A stretch of DNA of 7,275 bases from Ghiorsea sp. (lineage in GTDB: Bacteria; Pseudomonadota; Zetaproteobacteria; Mariprofundales; Mariprofundaceae), in assembly GCA_030950765.1 (NCBI GenBank), contig JAUZQX010000090.1, positions 1 to 7,275 on the forward strand. Direction: 5' to 3'. Below the pieces are notes generated by a model that saw only the letters and a program-made list of their open reading frames with translations, was not told the DNA's origin and ran no database searches. The position numbers were made by a program, and so were the translations under genes. Positions 1 through 6,413 of this stretch are shown here, piece by piece. Each line of letters starts with the position of its first letter. Within the stretch, counting starts at the first letter, position 1.

Positions 1-1136
1 CCATTGCCAACCCCATAAATATTGAAGCAACGGGTTTACAAAGCAATGTGACGCTCGGAGCAGTGACTGCAACAGACAGTTTGGGTAATCCAATTACAGT
101 GACCAATAATGCCCCAGCAACATTCCCAGTCGGCACAACAACCGTGACATATACTGCAACGGATATTTATGGCAATATTGCAACCACTACACAAGCCGTA
201 ATCGTTGCCGATACCACAGTGCCAACCATCAATATTCAACAAGCAGCGGTTACGATTGAAGCCATATCAGCGCAAACAACGGTTAATCTTGGCACAGTCA
301 CTGCCACCGACTTGGTGGATGGTGCAATCACATCTACAAATAATGCGCCAGCTACATTCCCCTTGGGTATTACAACTGTCACATGGTCAGCAACCGATGC
401 CGCAGGCAATACGGCAACAGCGCAACAGCAAGTCACCGTGCAAGACACGACACCGCCAGTCATTACAGCACCCGCAGCAGTAACAGGCATTTCACAAGAT
501 GGATATGCAGTTGCCGTGAATATTGGGCAAGCCACGGCTACGGATGCTTTTAATCCTGTGAGCATCATCAATGATGCACCCGCCACTTTCCCTATTGGCA
601 ATACCACAGTCACTTGGTCAGCCACCGATGCGAATAACAATAGCGCCACAGCTACTCAACTGGTCACCGTGACTGACAACTCAATCTTCGCTAATCTTCC
701 GCCTGACCCTGGTGCAGCAGGCAAGGTTACACTGGCGGGTATTGATTCGGACAATGATGGTGTGCGCGATGATGTGCAACGATGGATTGTAATCAATTAT
801 CCAAACTCACAGAAAACAAGGGAGGCTTTAATGCAAATGGCAAAGGCGAAGCAAATTATTTTAATGGGTGCTGCCAATGCAGCTAACGCCCGAATTAACG
901 CCGATATTGCGGATAATGCAGCTTATTGCTTAACCTATGTGCGGGAGCAGATTTTGGGTTTAGCTGGGAGTGATGCATATAACATTAAGGGGGAGTTAAG
1001 AGCGGTATACCTGAATACACTATTGAGAACAAAGGCATGGCTACAACATGATTCTCACCTTGGAGGTATGTTTTTTACTGTCCCAGCAGATTTGAAACAA
1101 GGTTGTGCTTTTAATCCTGATGTGATGCCAAATTGA
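1..1136 (+). CDS. HYR-repeat exported/surface protein, C-terminal part (5' end outside window)
   Basis: The reading frame (first full codon at base 3) is open to the left edge, so the gene starts upstream; the GTG at 48 is an internal valine, not a start. About 377 residues are visible. Three HYR-type immunoglobulin-like repeats come first, with recurring NNAPATFP (or NDAPATFP), TTVTW and ATD motifs at a period of 77-78 residues. An acidic loop follows at 744-773, with Asp at alternating positions (DSDNDGVRDD), typical of thrombospondin-3/EF-hand-like calcium sites. The last 120 residues look helical and hold the only two visible cysteines (AAYC and QGC), which could form a disulfide. HYR domains usually serve adhesion or act as spacers in extracellular proteins. 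Export is inferred, since the N-terminus is missing. The stop codon runs into the ribosome-binding site of the hydrolase gene, implying co-expression. The domain call is fairly sure; the function is not known. Confidence 0.8.
   Translation, partial: IANPINIEATGLQSNVTLGAVTATDSLGNPITVTNNAPATFPVGTTTVTYTATDIYGNIATTTQAVIVADTTVPTINIQQAAVTIEAISAQTTVNLGTVTATDLVDGAITSTNNAPATFPLGITTVTWSATDAAGNTATAQQQVTVQDTTPPVITAPAAVTGISQDGYAVAVNIGQATATDAFNPVSIINDAPATFPIGNTTVTWSATDANNNSATATQLVTVTDNSIFANLPPDPGAAGKVTLAGIDSDNDGVRDDVQRWIVINYPNSQKTREALMQMAKAKQIILMGAANAANARINADIADNAAYCLTYVREQILGLAGSDAYNIKGELRAVYLNTLLRTKAWLQHDSHLGGMFFTVPADLKQGCAFNPDVMPN
3..677 (+). repeat. Three tandem HYR-domain coding repeats
   Basis: Three units encode similar sequence: about 3-224 (first, incomplete at its left), 225-455 and 456-677. 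The anchor motif N(N/D)APATFP starts at 105, 339 and 570, a spacing of 234 and 231 bases. TTVT(Y/W)(S/T)ATD follows in each copy. The units are related at DNA level around the anchors but clearly diverged, so they are old domain duplications. More units may lie upstream of the window. Confidence 0.85.
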
Positions 1137-1146
1137 GGGGGAGAGT
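1137..1146 (+). promoter_or_regulatory. Ribosome-binding site of the hydrolase gene
   Basis: A purine run, GGGGGAGAG, directly follows the stop codon of the HYR gene and ends just before the ATG at 1147. It supports this ATG over the second in-frame ATG at 1153 and indicates translation from the same message as the HYR gene. Confidence 0.6.
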
Positions 1147-3450
1147 ATGAAAATGAAAGCATTGAATTCATCGATAGTTTCTTTATTTTTACTTGGGGTG
1201 TTTTTATTTGCACCAAATCATGTTCAAGCGGTAGTATGTCAAAATAAAACAACTATTGTTTTTAGTAATGGGATGTTTAATACTCGGGAAATGGCTCAAG
1301 AGAGCCTTGTTGATGGGTTAAGGGCTAGGATGATTTTACACTCTCAAGGTTTTGCTAACATGACTAAATATGAGTACACCCTAGCTTTTGCACATGACGG
1401 AAGCCAGTATAAAGTTGGGGGTAGTCATCCTTTACAACGGTTGATTGATGGATCGTATCAAAAAATAAACATTGGGGGGCAGCTTTTAGAAGTTATTCTT
1501 CAAAAAATATTACAAGATGACTTTTCAATGTTTTGGCGTTGGATAGCAGGTATTCAAGGGGTTCCGCAACCTATACAAGACATAATGAATAACATTGCTG
1601 CAGGAGTTAATAAAAATGGATACGCTCTTGATCCTGATTTACAAAACCAAGTAACATTATATTCGAAATTATTAAATGCTGGAAAAAGAGTTTTGATTGT
1701 ATCTCATTCACAAGGGAACTTTTATGCAAACGCATCGTATAGCGCGTTAATACTAAAAAATCCATCGTGGTCTACAAGTATTGGTAATGTTCAAGTTGCA
1801 ACACCTACAGGACAGAATGTGGGTGGGAAACTAGGGAATAATGAACCGCATATTACAGTTCCAGAAGATTGGGTTATGAAAGCTGTAAGGCTTACACAAG
1901 GCGTGCCTTTAACACTACCAACGAAACCTGCTGGTATCCTGTCGAGCTCTCCAAATATCAATGAATTGTCACCAAATAATTCAACTGTTTGGGAGGATGC
2001 AACTTATGGTCATCATTTTGTAAAATGGTATTTAGCAGGCATATATACCCGTGATTTTATTATGAAAGGTATTGTGGACACCCTCAATGGCGTGGCGGGC
2101 GGATACGCAGGGCTTCAATATCCAACTCAAGGTTGTTCAACAGTCACGCCACCACCTGTGCCACAACCAGGCCCATTTTATTATCGGGATGATTGGGCTG
2201 ATTTAACATATGATAAAACTATTCCAGACCTGTCACCTTACTGGGTAGTTAGAGACCCTCATAGGCAATTTAAGCATTTGAGGGATGATAGAAGAGGTTT
2301 AGCGTTTAAGGTTCAGTTAAGCCAGAAGTTAGACAGAGTATCTAACTGGTACAATGGCCCTCATCAAATGATGCTTGGGATTACTGATTATACAACAAAT
2401 CAGTTTCAAAGCCTCTATTATGTGTTTCCAGATGCTTTTGTACCTAATGATGTGGTGCTATGGAGTGGTGGCATTATGCTTTTAAGGTATGATTACACTG
2501 CTTATAACAAACCTACTCAGGTGACTTGGAGAAAAATTTCTATTCAGGATATAGGTGCAGGTGCTAACCGTTGGTCGATTGGCAGTATAGTGACAGGAAC
2601 ATTTATTTTCCCTGCATATCGGGTTACAAATTATGAGAAAACAGGATTTGCAATATCAAGCCCTTCTCATTATGTGTCAAGAATGCAGTCTGCATGGAGC
2701 AAGGTCGGTGTGGCATACCGTGAATCTGCGAGTTACACATATCGCATACCATACACTGCCAGTCGAGCGGAGTGGACAAATGCTCCTGCTGGACTGTTTG
2801 GTTATGTTAATGGTCAATACAAAACTCTTCCAAATGTGCCTACAAAAACATGGCTAGGCGATTATGGTGCACTTGAAATTATTGATGGAAGCTTAGCTTT
2901 TGTGAAAGAAGGTCGAGTCCCATTGGTGTCAACCAACCTTGTTCAGCCTTCAATGCCAGTGCTGAATGGTTTTGCTAAAATCAAACAAAGTATGGCTTAT
3001 AAATACACGCAGTCTTTTATGGTAGAGGCAGATAAAGTAGATGAGGTTGGTTTGCTAAAATGGTCTGGAGATATAATATTAAAGGCAGTGCTTGCTAAAG
3101 GAGAATATTTGTTCAACCCACCTCAAACCCTTCATAGGTCATTTAGCAGAGGGAGTACAGGGAATCCACAATACCGTTTCCAACGCTACAGTGAAATTTT
3201 TGTTCCGTTTAGTTTAAGTCGTTCAATGGCAATGTTGTCAGGTACAGGCGTTTCATTACCATGGTTTACTCAAGCGAGGTATACGAGTTATAAGCTTGGG
3301 TTAGGATTTAAAATTAATTCAAATGACCAGAGGTTTCAGGCAACGAGCCCTCTTATTAACCTACCTAGGGTAACAAGAACGACAGGCATCGTTCAAGTAA
3401 CAGCAGAGCAAAAGGTGTTTATGGAGAACACTGCAAACACAATACCTTAG
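1147..3450 (+). CDS. Secreted alpha/beta-hydrolase (lipase/esterase-like) with duplicated C-terminal module
   Basis: This 767-residue protein starts with a signal peptide (hydrophobic core about 10-22, likely cleavage after VQA, residue 28). The hydrolase domain covers about 29-333. TTIVFSNGMFN (35-45) resembles the first strand and oxyanion region of alpha/beta hydrolases, and VLIVSHSQGN (182-191) is a nucleophile elbow with Ser188, where Ser replaces the usual first Gly of GxSxG. Plausible partners are Asp241 (PEDW) and His289 or His290 (YGHH); these two assignments are inferred. The only cysteines, 31 and 330, bracket this domain and may be disulfide-bonded. A proline linker (335-343) leads to residues 344-767, not recognised as a known family, which align with themselves as two modules of about 200 residues. 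The gene lies 10 bases behind the HYR gene and ends before a strong terminator. An exported esterase, lipase or related hydrolase is likely; the substrate cannot be told. Confidence 0.75.
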   Translation: MKMKALNSSIVSLFLLGVFLFAPNHVQAVVCQNKTTIVFSNGMFNTREMAQESLVDGLRARMILHSQGFANMTKYEYTLAFAHDGSQYKVGGSHPLQRLIDGSYQKINIGGQLLEVILQKILQDDFSMFWRWIAGIQGVPQPIQDIMNNIAAGVNKNGYALDPDLQNQVTLYSKLLNAGKRVLIVSHSQGNFYANASYSALILKNPSWSTSIGNVQVATPTGQNVGGKLGNNEPHITVPEDWVMKAVRLTQGVPLTLPTKPAGILSSSPNINELSPNNSTVWEDATYGHHFVKWYLAGIYTRDFIMKGIVDTLNGVAGGYAGLQYPTQGCSTVTPPPVPQPGPFYYRDDWADLTYDKTIPDLSPYWVVRDPHRQFKHLRDDRRGLAFKVQLSQKLDRVSNWYNGPHQMMLGITDYTTNQFQSLYYVFPDAFVPNDVVLWSGGIMLLRYDYTAYNKPTQVTWRKISIQDIGAGANRWSIGSIVTGTFIFPAYRVTNYEKTGFAISSPSHYVSRMQSAWSKVGVAYRESASYTYRIPYTASRAEWTNAPAGLFGYVNGQYKTLPNVPTKTWLGDYGALEIIDGSLAFVKEGRVPLVSTNLVQPSMPVLNGFAKIKQSMAYKYTQSFMVEADKVDEVGLLKWSGDIILKAVLAKGEYLFNPPQTLHRSFSRGSTGNPQYRFQRYSEIFVPFSLSRSMAMLSGTGVSLPWFTQARYTSYKLGLGFKINSNDQRFQATSPLINLPRVTRTTGIVQVTAEQKVFMENTANTIP
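2179..3390 (+). repeat. Diverged internal duplication in the hydrolase C-terminal region (protein level)
   Basis: Copy 1 covers about residues 345-546 and copy 2 about 547-748; the outer borders are approximate. Paired anchors are KTIP at 357 and KTLP at 559, Trp366 and Trp569, LAF at 385 and 583, WSGGI at 439 and WSGDI at 639, Pro489 and Pro687 in an IFP/FVP strand, Thr-Gly at 499 and 700, and a Lys-x-Gly-x strand at 519 and 716. The offset stays at 197-203 throughout. The copies look rich in beta strand and aromatic residues, as carbohydrate- or surface-binding modules often are; that reading is inference. Confidence 0.6.
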
Positions 3451-3483
3451 CAGCTTTCATTTCCAGCATAGTTTATTCTTGTC

Positions 3484-3543
3484 AAAAGGCTGTCGGAACT
3501 CTAACGTGGCGTTATGCGCGTTTTTGTTCTGACAGCCTTTTTT
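3484..3543 (+). terminator. Long hairpin terminator after the hydrolase gene, overlapping the next gene's start
   Basis: The left arm AAAAGGCTGTCGGAAC (3484-3499) pairs with GTTCTGACAGCCTTTT (3526-3541) over 16 positions, 15 Watson-Crick and one G-T. After a symmetric 3x3 internal loop, AACGTG (3503-3508) pairs with CGCGTT (3517-3522), leaving an 8-base loop. Six T follow at 3538-3543. This is the form of a rho-independent terminator and lies 33 bases past the hydrolase stop codon. The right arm and loop also encode the first codons of the small His-rich gene, which is unusual. Confidence 0.8.
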
Positions 3544-3825
3544 GCTTTGCAGCTATCGGTGTTTACATGTGGATTTGATATTCATGTGCATACGACTGAT
3601 GGTGAACCTATGCAAATAGCACAACAACAAGCTGATGTGCTAAGTTATGATGCCGATCATGATCATGCTTGCCATGTACACACCTCGCATACTTTTATTG
3701 AGCTAGATATGGCTTATGCTAATGAAATGCCAGTGCTTTCATTTGTGCAACATCACGACTTGGCAGAACCAAGGCTTAAAAAACTTCCTTTTTCCATCGA
3801 TTACCCTCCCAAAACCACAGTATAG
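3514..3825 (+). CDS. Small His-rich exported protein, CzcI-like, upstream of the metal-efflux genes
   Basis: The predicted product has 103 residues. Residues 1-17 form a hydrophobic segment like a signal peptide (MRVFVLTAFFALQLSVF). The remainder carries likely metal ligands: His24 and His26 (HVH), a cluster at 49-59 (HDHACHVHTSH, six ligands counting Cys53), and His80-His81. Small exported His-rich proteins of this size and position, directly before czcC, are known as CzcI in metal-resistance operons, where they are thought to modulate or sense the metal. The assignment here rests on size, composition and position, not on a clear signature motif. A stop codon at 3502 rules out an earlier start. 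The ATG at 3514 has no good ribosome-binding site and sits in the loop of the terminator hairpin. GTG at 3559 would be an alternative start but would remove the signal peptide. The gene is probably real, with an uncertain start. Confidence 0.6.
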   Translation: MRVFVLTAFFALQLSVFTCGFDIHVHTTDGEPMQIAQQQADVLSYDADHDHACHVHTSHTFIELDMAYANEMPVLSFVQHHDLAEPRLKKLPFSIDYPPKTTV

Positions 3826-3851
3826 TTGCTATCACTTGCGAGCCACAGGCG

Positions 3852-3879
3852 TTTAACCGTCTTATGATGCTTATATAGT
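3852..3879 (+). promoter_or_regulatory. Possible weak promoter upstream of the efflux operon
   Basis: In the 105-base gap between the small gene and the channel gene, TTTAAC (3852-3857) and TATAGT (3874-3879) are separated by 16 bases, a loose sigma-70 match. A better -10-like box, TATGAT, lies at 3863-3868 but has no -35 box at normal spacing. Either could start transcription of the three efflux genes independently of the small gene. No clear operator dyad was seen. Confidence 0.2.
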
Positions 3880-3890
3880 CGTAACAACTT

Positions 3891-3933
3891 CCCCCAAGCT
3901 TTAAAATAAATTATTCCACAGGGGGCAACTGTG
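3891..3933 (+). promoter_or_regulatory. Leader and ribosome-binding site of the channel gene, with possible masking structures
   Basis: GGGGG at 3921-3925, five bases before the GTG at 3931, is the likely ribosome-binding site and decides this start. Two mutually exclusive pairings could hide it: CCCCC (3891-3895) with GGGGG, or a short stem CACAG (3917-3921) with CTGTG (3929-3933) that includes the start codon. The pairings are visible in the sequence; a regulatory role is inference. Confidence 0.4.
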
Positions 3934-5169
3934 AAAATTCGTTATATAACGACATGTATGCTATTAAGCATATTACCGTGGGCTGCACATGCGACCACGT
4001 TAGAACAAGCCATAACCATGGCACAAGAAAAACATCCCGAACTACAAATGTCGGCATTGGATAATGATGCAGCGCGGGCGCAATTAAGCTCGCAAAGTTC
4101 GTATGCTTATAATCCAGAAATATCATTGGAATACCAAGACCGAAAACTCAACGGTGGCGGCAATAGTGCTGATTATTATGTTGGGTTGTCGCAAGGCATC
4201 GAGTTGGGAGGCAAACGTGGTTACAGAGAAAATGCAGCACGCTTTGCCTTGCAAAAAAGCAAGGACAATACGCTAGCTCTACGCCAGCAATTAAGTGTTG
4301 ATGTTGCGCGTGCTTTTGTTGCGCTTTATTTGGCAAAACAAACATTGGAAATTCGCACACAACAATCGGAGTCGCTCAAAGCATTAAGTGCGGGTGTAAA
4401 ACGGCAGTTGGAAGTGGGTGATGCTAATATCCTGGATGCCAACCTCGCACAATCAGCTTATGTGACGGCATTAAGTGCAGAAACCGATGCACGACAAAGG
4501 TATGTTTTGGTTCAGGCGCGTTATCAAAATGCAGTGGGGCAAACCATGGCTGATCATGGAAACATTACATTGCCTGAATTACAACCCGATTGGCAAATAC
4601 CAGAAAATCCTTTGTTGATTGCCAAAGCTTCGCGTGCAGACATCGCGGCTCTCAAAGCTAAGGTGGGGCAGTCGCAAGCTGAATCAGAGCTTGCGGATGC
4701 CAATCGCTTTTCAGACCCAACACTTAGCTTGATGAAAGGCAGAGAAGCAGGTGAAGATTTGGTTAAATTGGGCGTGAGTTTTGCATTGCCTTTTACCAAT
4801 ACACGCAAGGGAACGTATCAAGCATCATTGGCAAAAGCCATGCGTAGCCAAAGTGAGTTGGATTGGTTTGAGCGAAAATTGGTGCGTGAAGTGGATGCGG
4901 CTGTGATGAATCACGGTTATGCCATGCAGGCTTTACGTGAGGCACGTCAAATGGCGAAAGCGATGGATACAACCAACAGTGTAAAACTTGCCAAAGCTGC
5001 TTTTGATGCGGGCGAGTTAAGCCTTGAGGATTTGGTGACTCATATCAATCAAGCTTTAGAAGCACGTTTAACCACATTAAATATCATTAAACAGGGCTGG
5101 TTTGCCCGTATTCGTTTGGCAGAAGTGTTAGGTCATCCTGAATATATTACCCAAGGAATTCAATCATGA
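3931..5169 (+). CDS. czcC: Outer-membrane channel of a heavy-metal RND efflux system (TolC/CzcC family)
   Basis: This 412-residue protein is of normal length for the CzcC/CusC branch of TolC-like channels. These form trimers in the outer membrane and extend into the periplasm, giving the exit duct for the adaptor and pump encoded next. Residues 1-21 are a signal peptide with cleavage after AHA; there is no lipobox, so it is not a lipoprotein. Two outer-membrane-efflux repeats are visible. The first has TLEQAITMAQEKHPEL (23-38) and the family-typical SQGIELGGKRGYR (87-99), followed by long helices. The second has GVSFALPFTNTRKG (281-294) with the corresponding strand and helices to the end. 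The start is GTG, supported by a GGGGG ribosome-binding site. Its last codons overlap the ATG of the adaptor gene (ATGA), showing coupled translation. The family is clear; the symbol marks the family, since the exported metal is not determined. Confidence 0.9.
   Translation: MKIRYITTCMLLSILPWAAHATTLEQAITMAQEKHPELQMSALDNDAARAQLSSQSSYAYNPEISLEYQDRKLNGGGNSADYYVGLSQGIELGGKRGYRENAARFALQKSKDNTLALRQQLSVDVARAFVALYLAKQTLEIRTQQSESLKALSAGVKRQLEVGDANILDANLAQSAYVTALSAETDARQRYVLVQARYQNAVGQTMADHGNITLPELQPDWQIPENPLLIAKASRADIAALKAKVGQSQAESELADANRFSDPTLSLMKGREAGEDLVKLGVSFALPFTNTRKGTYQASLAKAMRSQSELDWFERKLVREVDAAVMNHGYAMQALREARQMAKAMDTTNSVKLAKAAFDAGELSLEDLVTHINQALEARLTTLNIIKQGWFARIRLAEVLGHPEYITQGIQS
5154..5159 (+). 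promoter_or_regulatory. Ribosome-binding site of the adaptor gene inside the channel gene
   Basis: AAGGAA lies six bases before the ATG at 5166, within the last codons of the channel gene. With the ATGA overlap it allows both re-initiation and fresh initiation of the adaptor. Confidence 0.55.
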
Positions 5170-6404
5170 AAAAAACAATGATTACAATATTAACATTTGT
5201 CTTACTGGCAAATGTATCGGCATTTGCCGAAGAAAAACATCAACATGAGCAAGGTCATACTGACATGAACATGAGTGACTCAAAGATGGGTAAACATGAT
5301 GGCCATGGTGGTGAAAATGAAGGACAAGGTGGGCATGAAGAAGAAGGTGCCCCCATCAAATTAAGCCCTGAGCAAATCAAACAAGCAGGTATTGTGGTGC
5401 AAAGGGTGGAACATCAACAAGAAAAACGCGTGATTACAGCGCCTGGTAGTGTGTCTTTAAATGGTTACCTTGTAGCCGAAGTGACAGCCTTGGTTGATGG
5501 CACAGTGGATGCTCGCCATGTACGCTTGGGTGATAAAGTCAAAAAGGGAAAACGGCTTGTTACACTCACAAGCTCTGCTTTGGCACAAGCCCAAGCAGAT
5601 TATTTGCGTGCAGAAGGTGTGTATCGCACTGCCAAGCTGGATATGCAACGTTTAGAAGGTTTGGTGCAAGATAAAATTGTCTCGCAGGCACGTTTCCAAC
5701 AAGCGCAAAGTAATTATCAAGCAGCCAAAGCCAACCTTGCTGCAGCTAAAGCATCATTATCATCGTATGGGATGCGAAATAAGGATGTTGAGCGTTTGAG
5801 TAGTAGCAAACAATATGGGAAACTTGTATTGCGCGCACCAAGCGCAGGCACAGTGGTATCCGATGATTTTCGCTTGGGTCAGCATATCGCAGCAGGTACA
5901 CGGCTGATGCAAATTGTCGATGAATCGACGGTGTGGGTAGAAGTGAAATTACCGCAATCACACATTGCGGGTATTCATGCGGGTGAAAATGCTGTGGTGA
6001 TGACAAAAAATAATAAAACGACATATCCAGCCAAAGTCATTAATGTATACCATCAACTCGATGCGACAACACGTACGGTTGGTGTGCGTTTACAAGTACA
6101 AAACCCAGAGGATGCACTGCATCCTGGCATGTTTGTCACAGCGGAAATTGAATCAGGTCAGGGTGATAAAGAGCTGGTATTGCTACCAGCGCAAGCTGTG
6201 CAACGACAGGGCGATGAATTGATTGTTTTTATCGAAGAAGAGCCAGGTCATTTTGAGCGACGTGAAGTTGAGGTGGGCAAAACAAGTTTGGGTTTAACAC
6301 CCATCATCAAAGGCATTGCTGAGGGTGAAACTGTGGTGGTTAAAGGTGCATTTGTACTTGCTTCGGAACTCGCAAAGTCTGGCTTTGCAGTTCATAACCA
6401 TTGA
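5166..6404 (+). CDS. czcB: Periplasmic adaptor (membrane fusion protein) of a heavy-metal RND pump, CzcB/CusB family
   Basis: The 412-residue protein bridges the inner-membrane pump and the outer-membrane channel. A signal peptide (1-21, cleavage after AFA) is followed by a flexible His/Met/acidic stretch (22-62) with six His and three Met, probably a metal-collecting tail. Next come the first lipoyl half (about 103-135, VDGTVDARHVRLGDKVKKG), a helical hairpin (about 138-200, Ala/Gln-rich coiled coil), the second lipoyl half (about 218-252, LRAPSAGTVV), a beta-barrel segment, and the conserved TRTVGVRLQVQNPEDALHPG followed by MFV (302-324). The C-terminal part (about 335-412) is a membrane-proximal domain. 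The ATG overlaps the channel gene's stop. The His/Met tail occurs in both Zn/Co/Cd and Cu/Ag systems, so it does not decide the metal. The family is clear; the symbol marks the family only. Confidence 0.9.
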   Translation: MKKTMITILTFVLLANVSAFAEEKHQHEQGHTDMNMSDSKMGKHDGHGGENEGQGGHEEEGAPIKLSPEQIKQAGIVVQRVEHQQEKRVITAPGSVSLNGYLVAEVTALVDGTVDARHVRLGDKVKKGKRLVTLTSSALAQAQADYLRAEGVYRTAKLDMQRLEGLVQDKIVSQARFQQAQSNYQAAKANLAAAKASLSSYGMRNKDVERLSSSKQYGKLVLRAPSAGTVVSDDFRLGQHIAAGTRLMQIVDESTVWVEVKLPQSHIAGIHAGENAVVMTKNNKTTYPAKVINVYHQLDATTRTVGVRLQVQNPEDALHPGMFVTAEIESGQGDKELVLLPAQAVQRQGDELIVFIEEEPGHFERREVEVGKTSLGLTPIIKGIAEGETVVVKGAFVLASELAKSGFAVHNH

Positions 6405-6413
6405 GGTTGAATG

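Noticed and set aside
48..50. GTG as start of the HYR gene
   Set aside because: The frame continues open to the left edge with HYR-like sequence, and no ribosome-binding site precedes 48. It is an internal codon.
236..649. Minus-strand open frame of 137 codons opposite the HYR repeats
   Set aside because: It mirrors the repetitive HYR coding sequence and shows no domain or ribosome-binding site; it is a shadow frame.
1..677. CRISPR-like or recent tandem DNA repeats
   Set aside because: The periodicity is at protein level, with a period of about 231-234 bases and diverged copies; it comes from HYR domains.
3559..3573. Lipoprotein signal or later GTG start in the small His-rich protein
   Set aside because: VFTC does not match a lipobox, and starting at GTG 3559 would remove the export signal. 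Neither is preferred over the ATG at 3514.
3836..3868. MerR-type promoter (TTGCGA and TATGAT with an extended spacer)
   Set aside because: The spacer is 21 bases, longer than the 19-20 typical for MerR-controlled promoters, and no dyad lies between the boxes.
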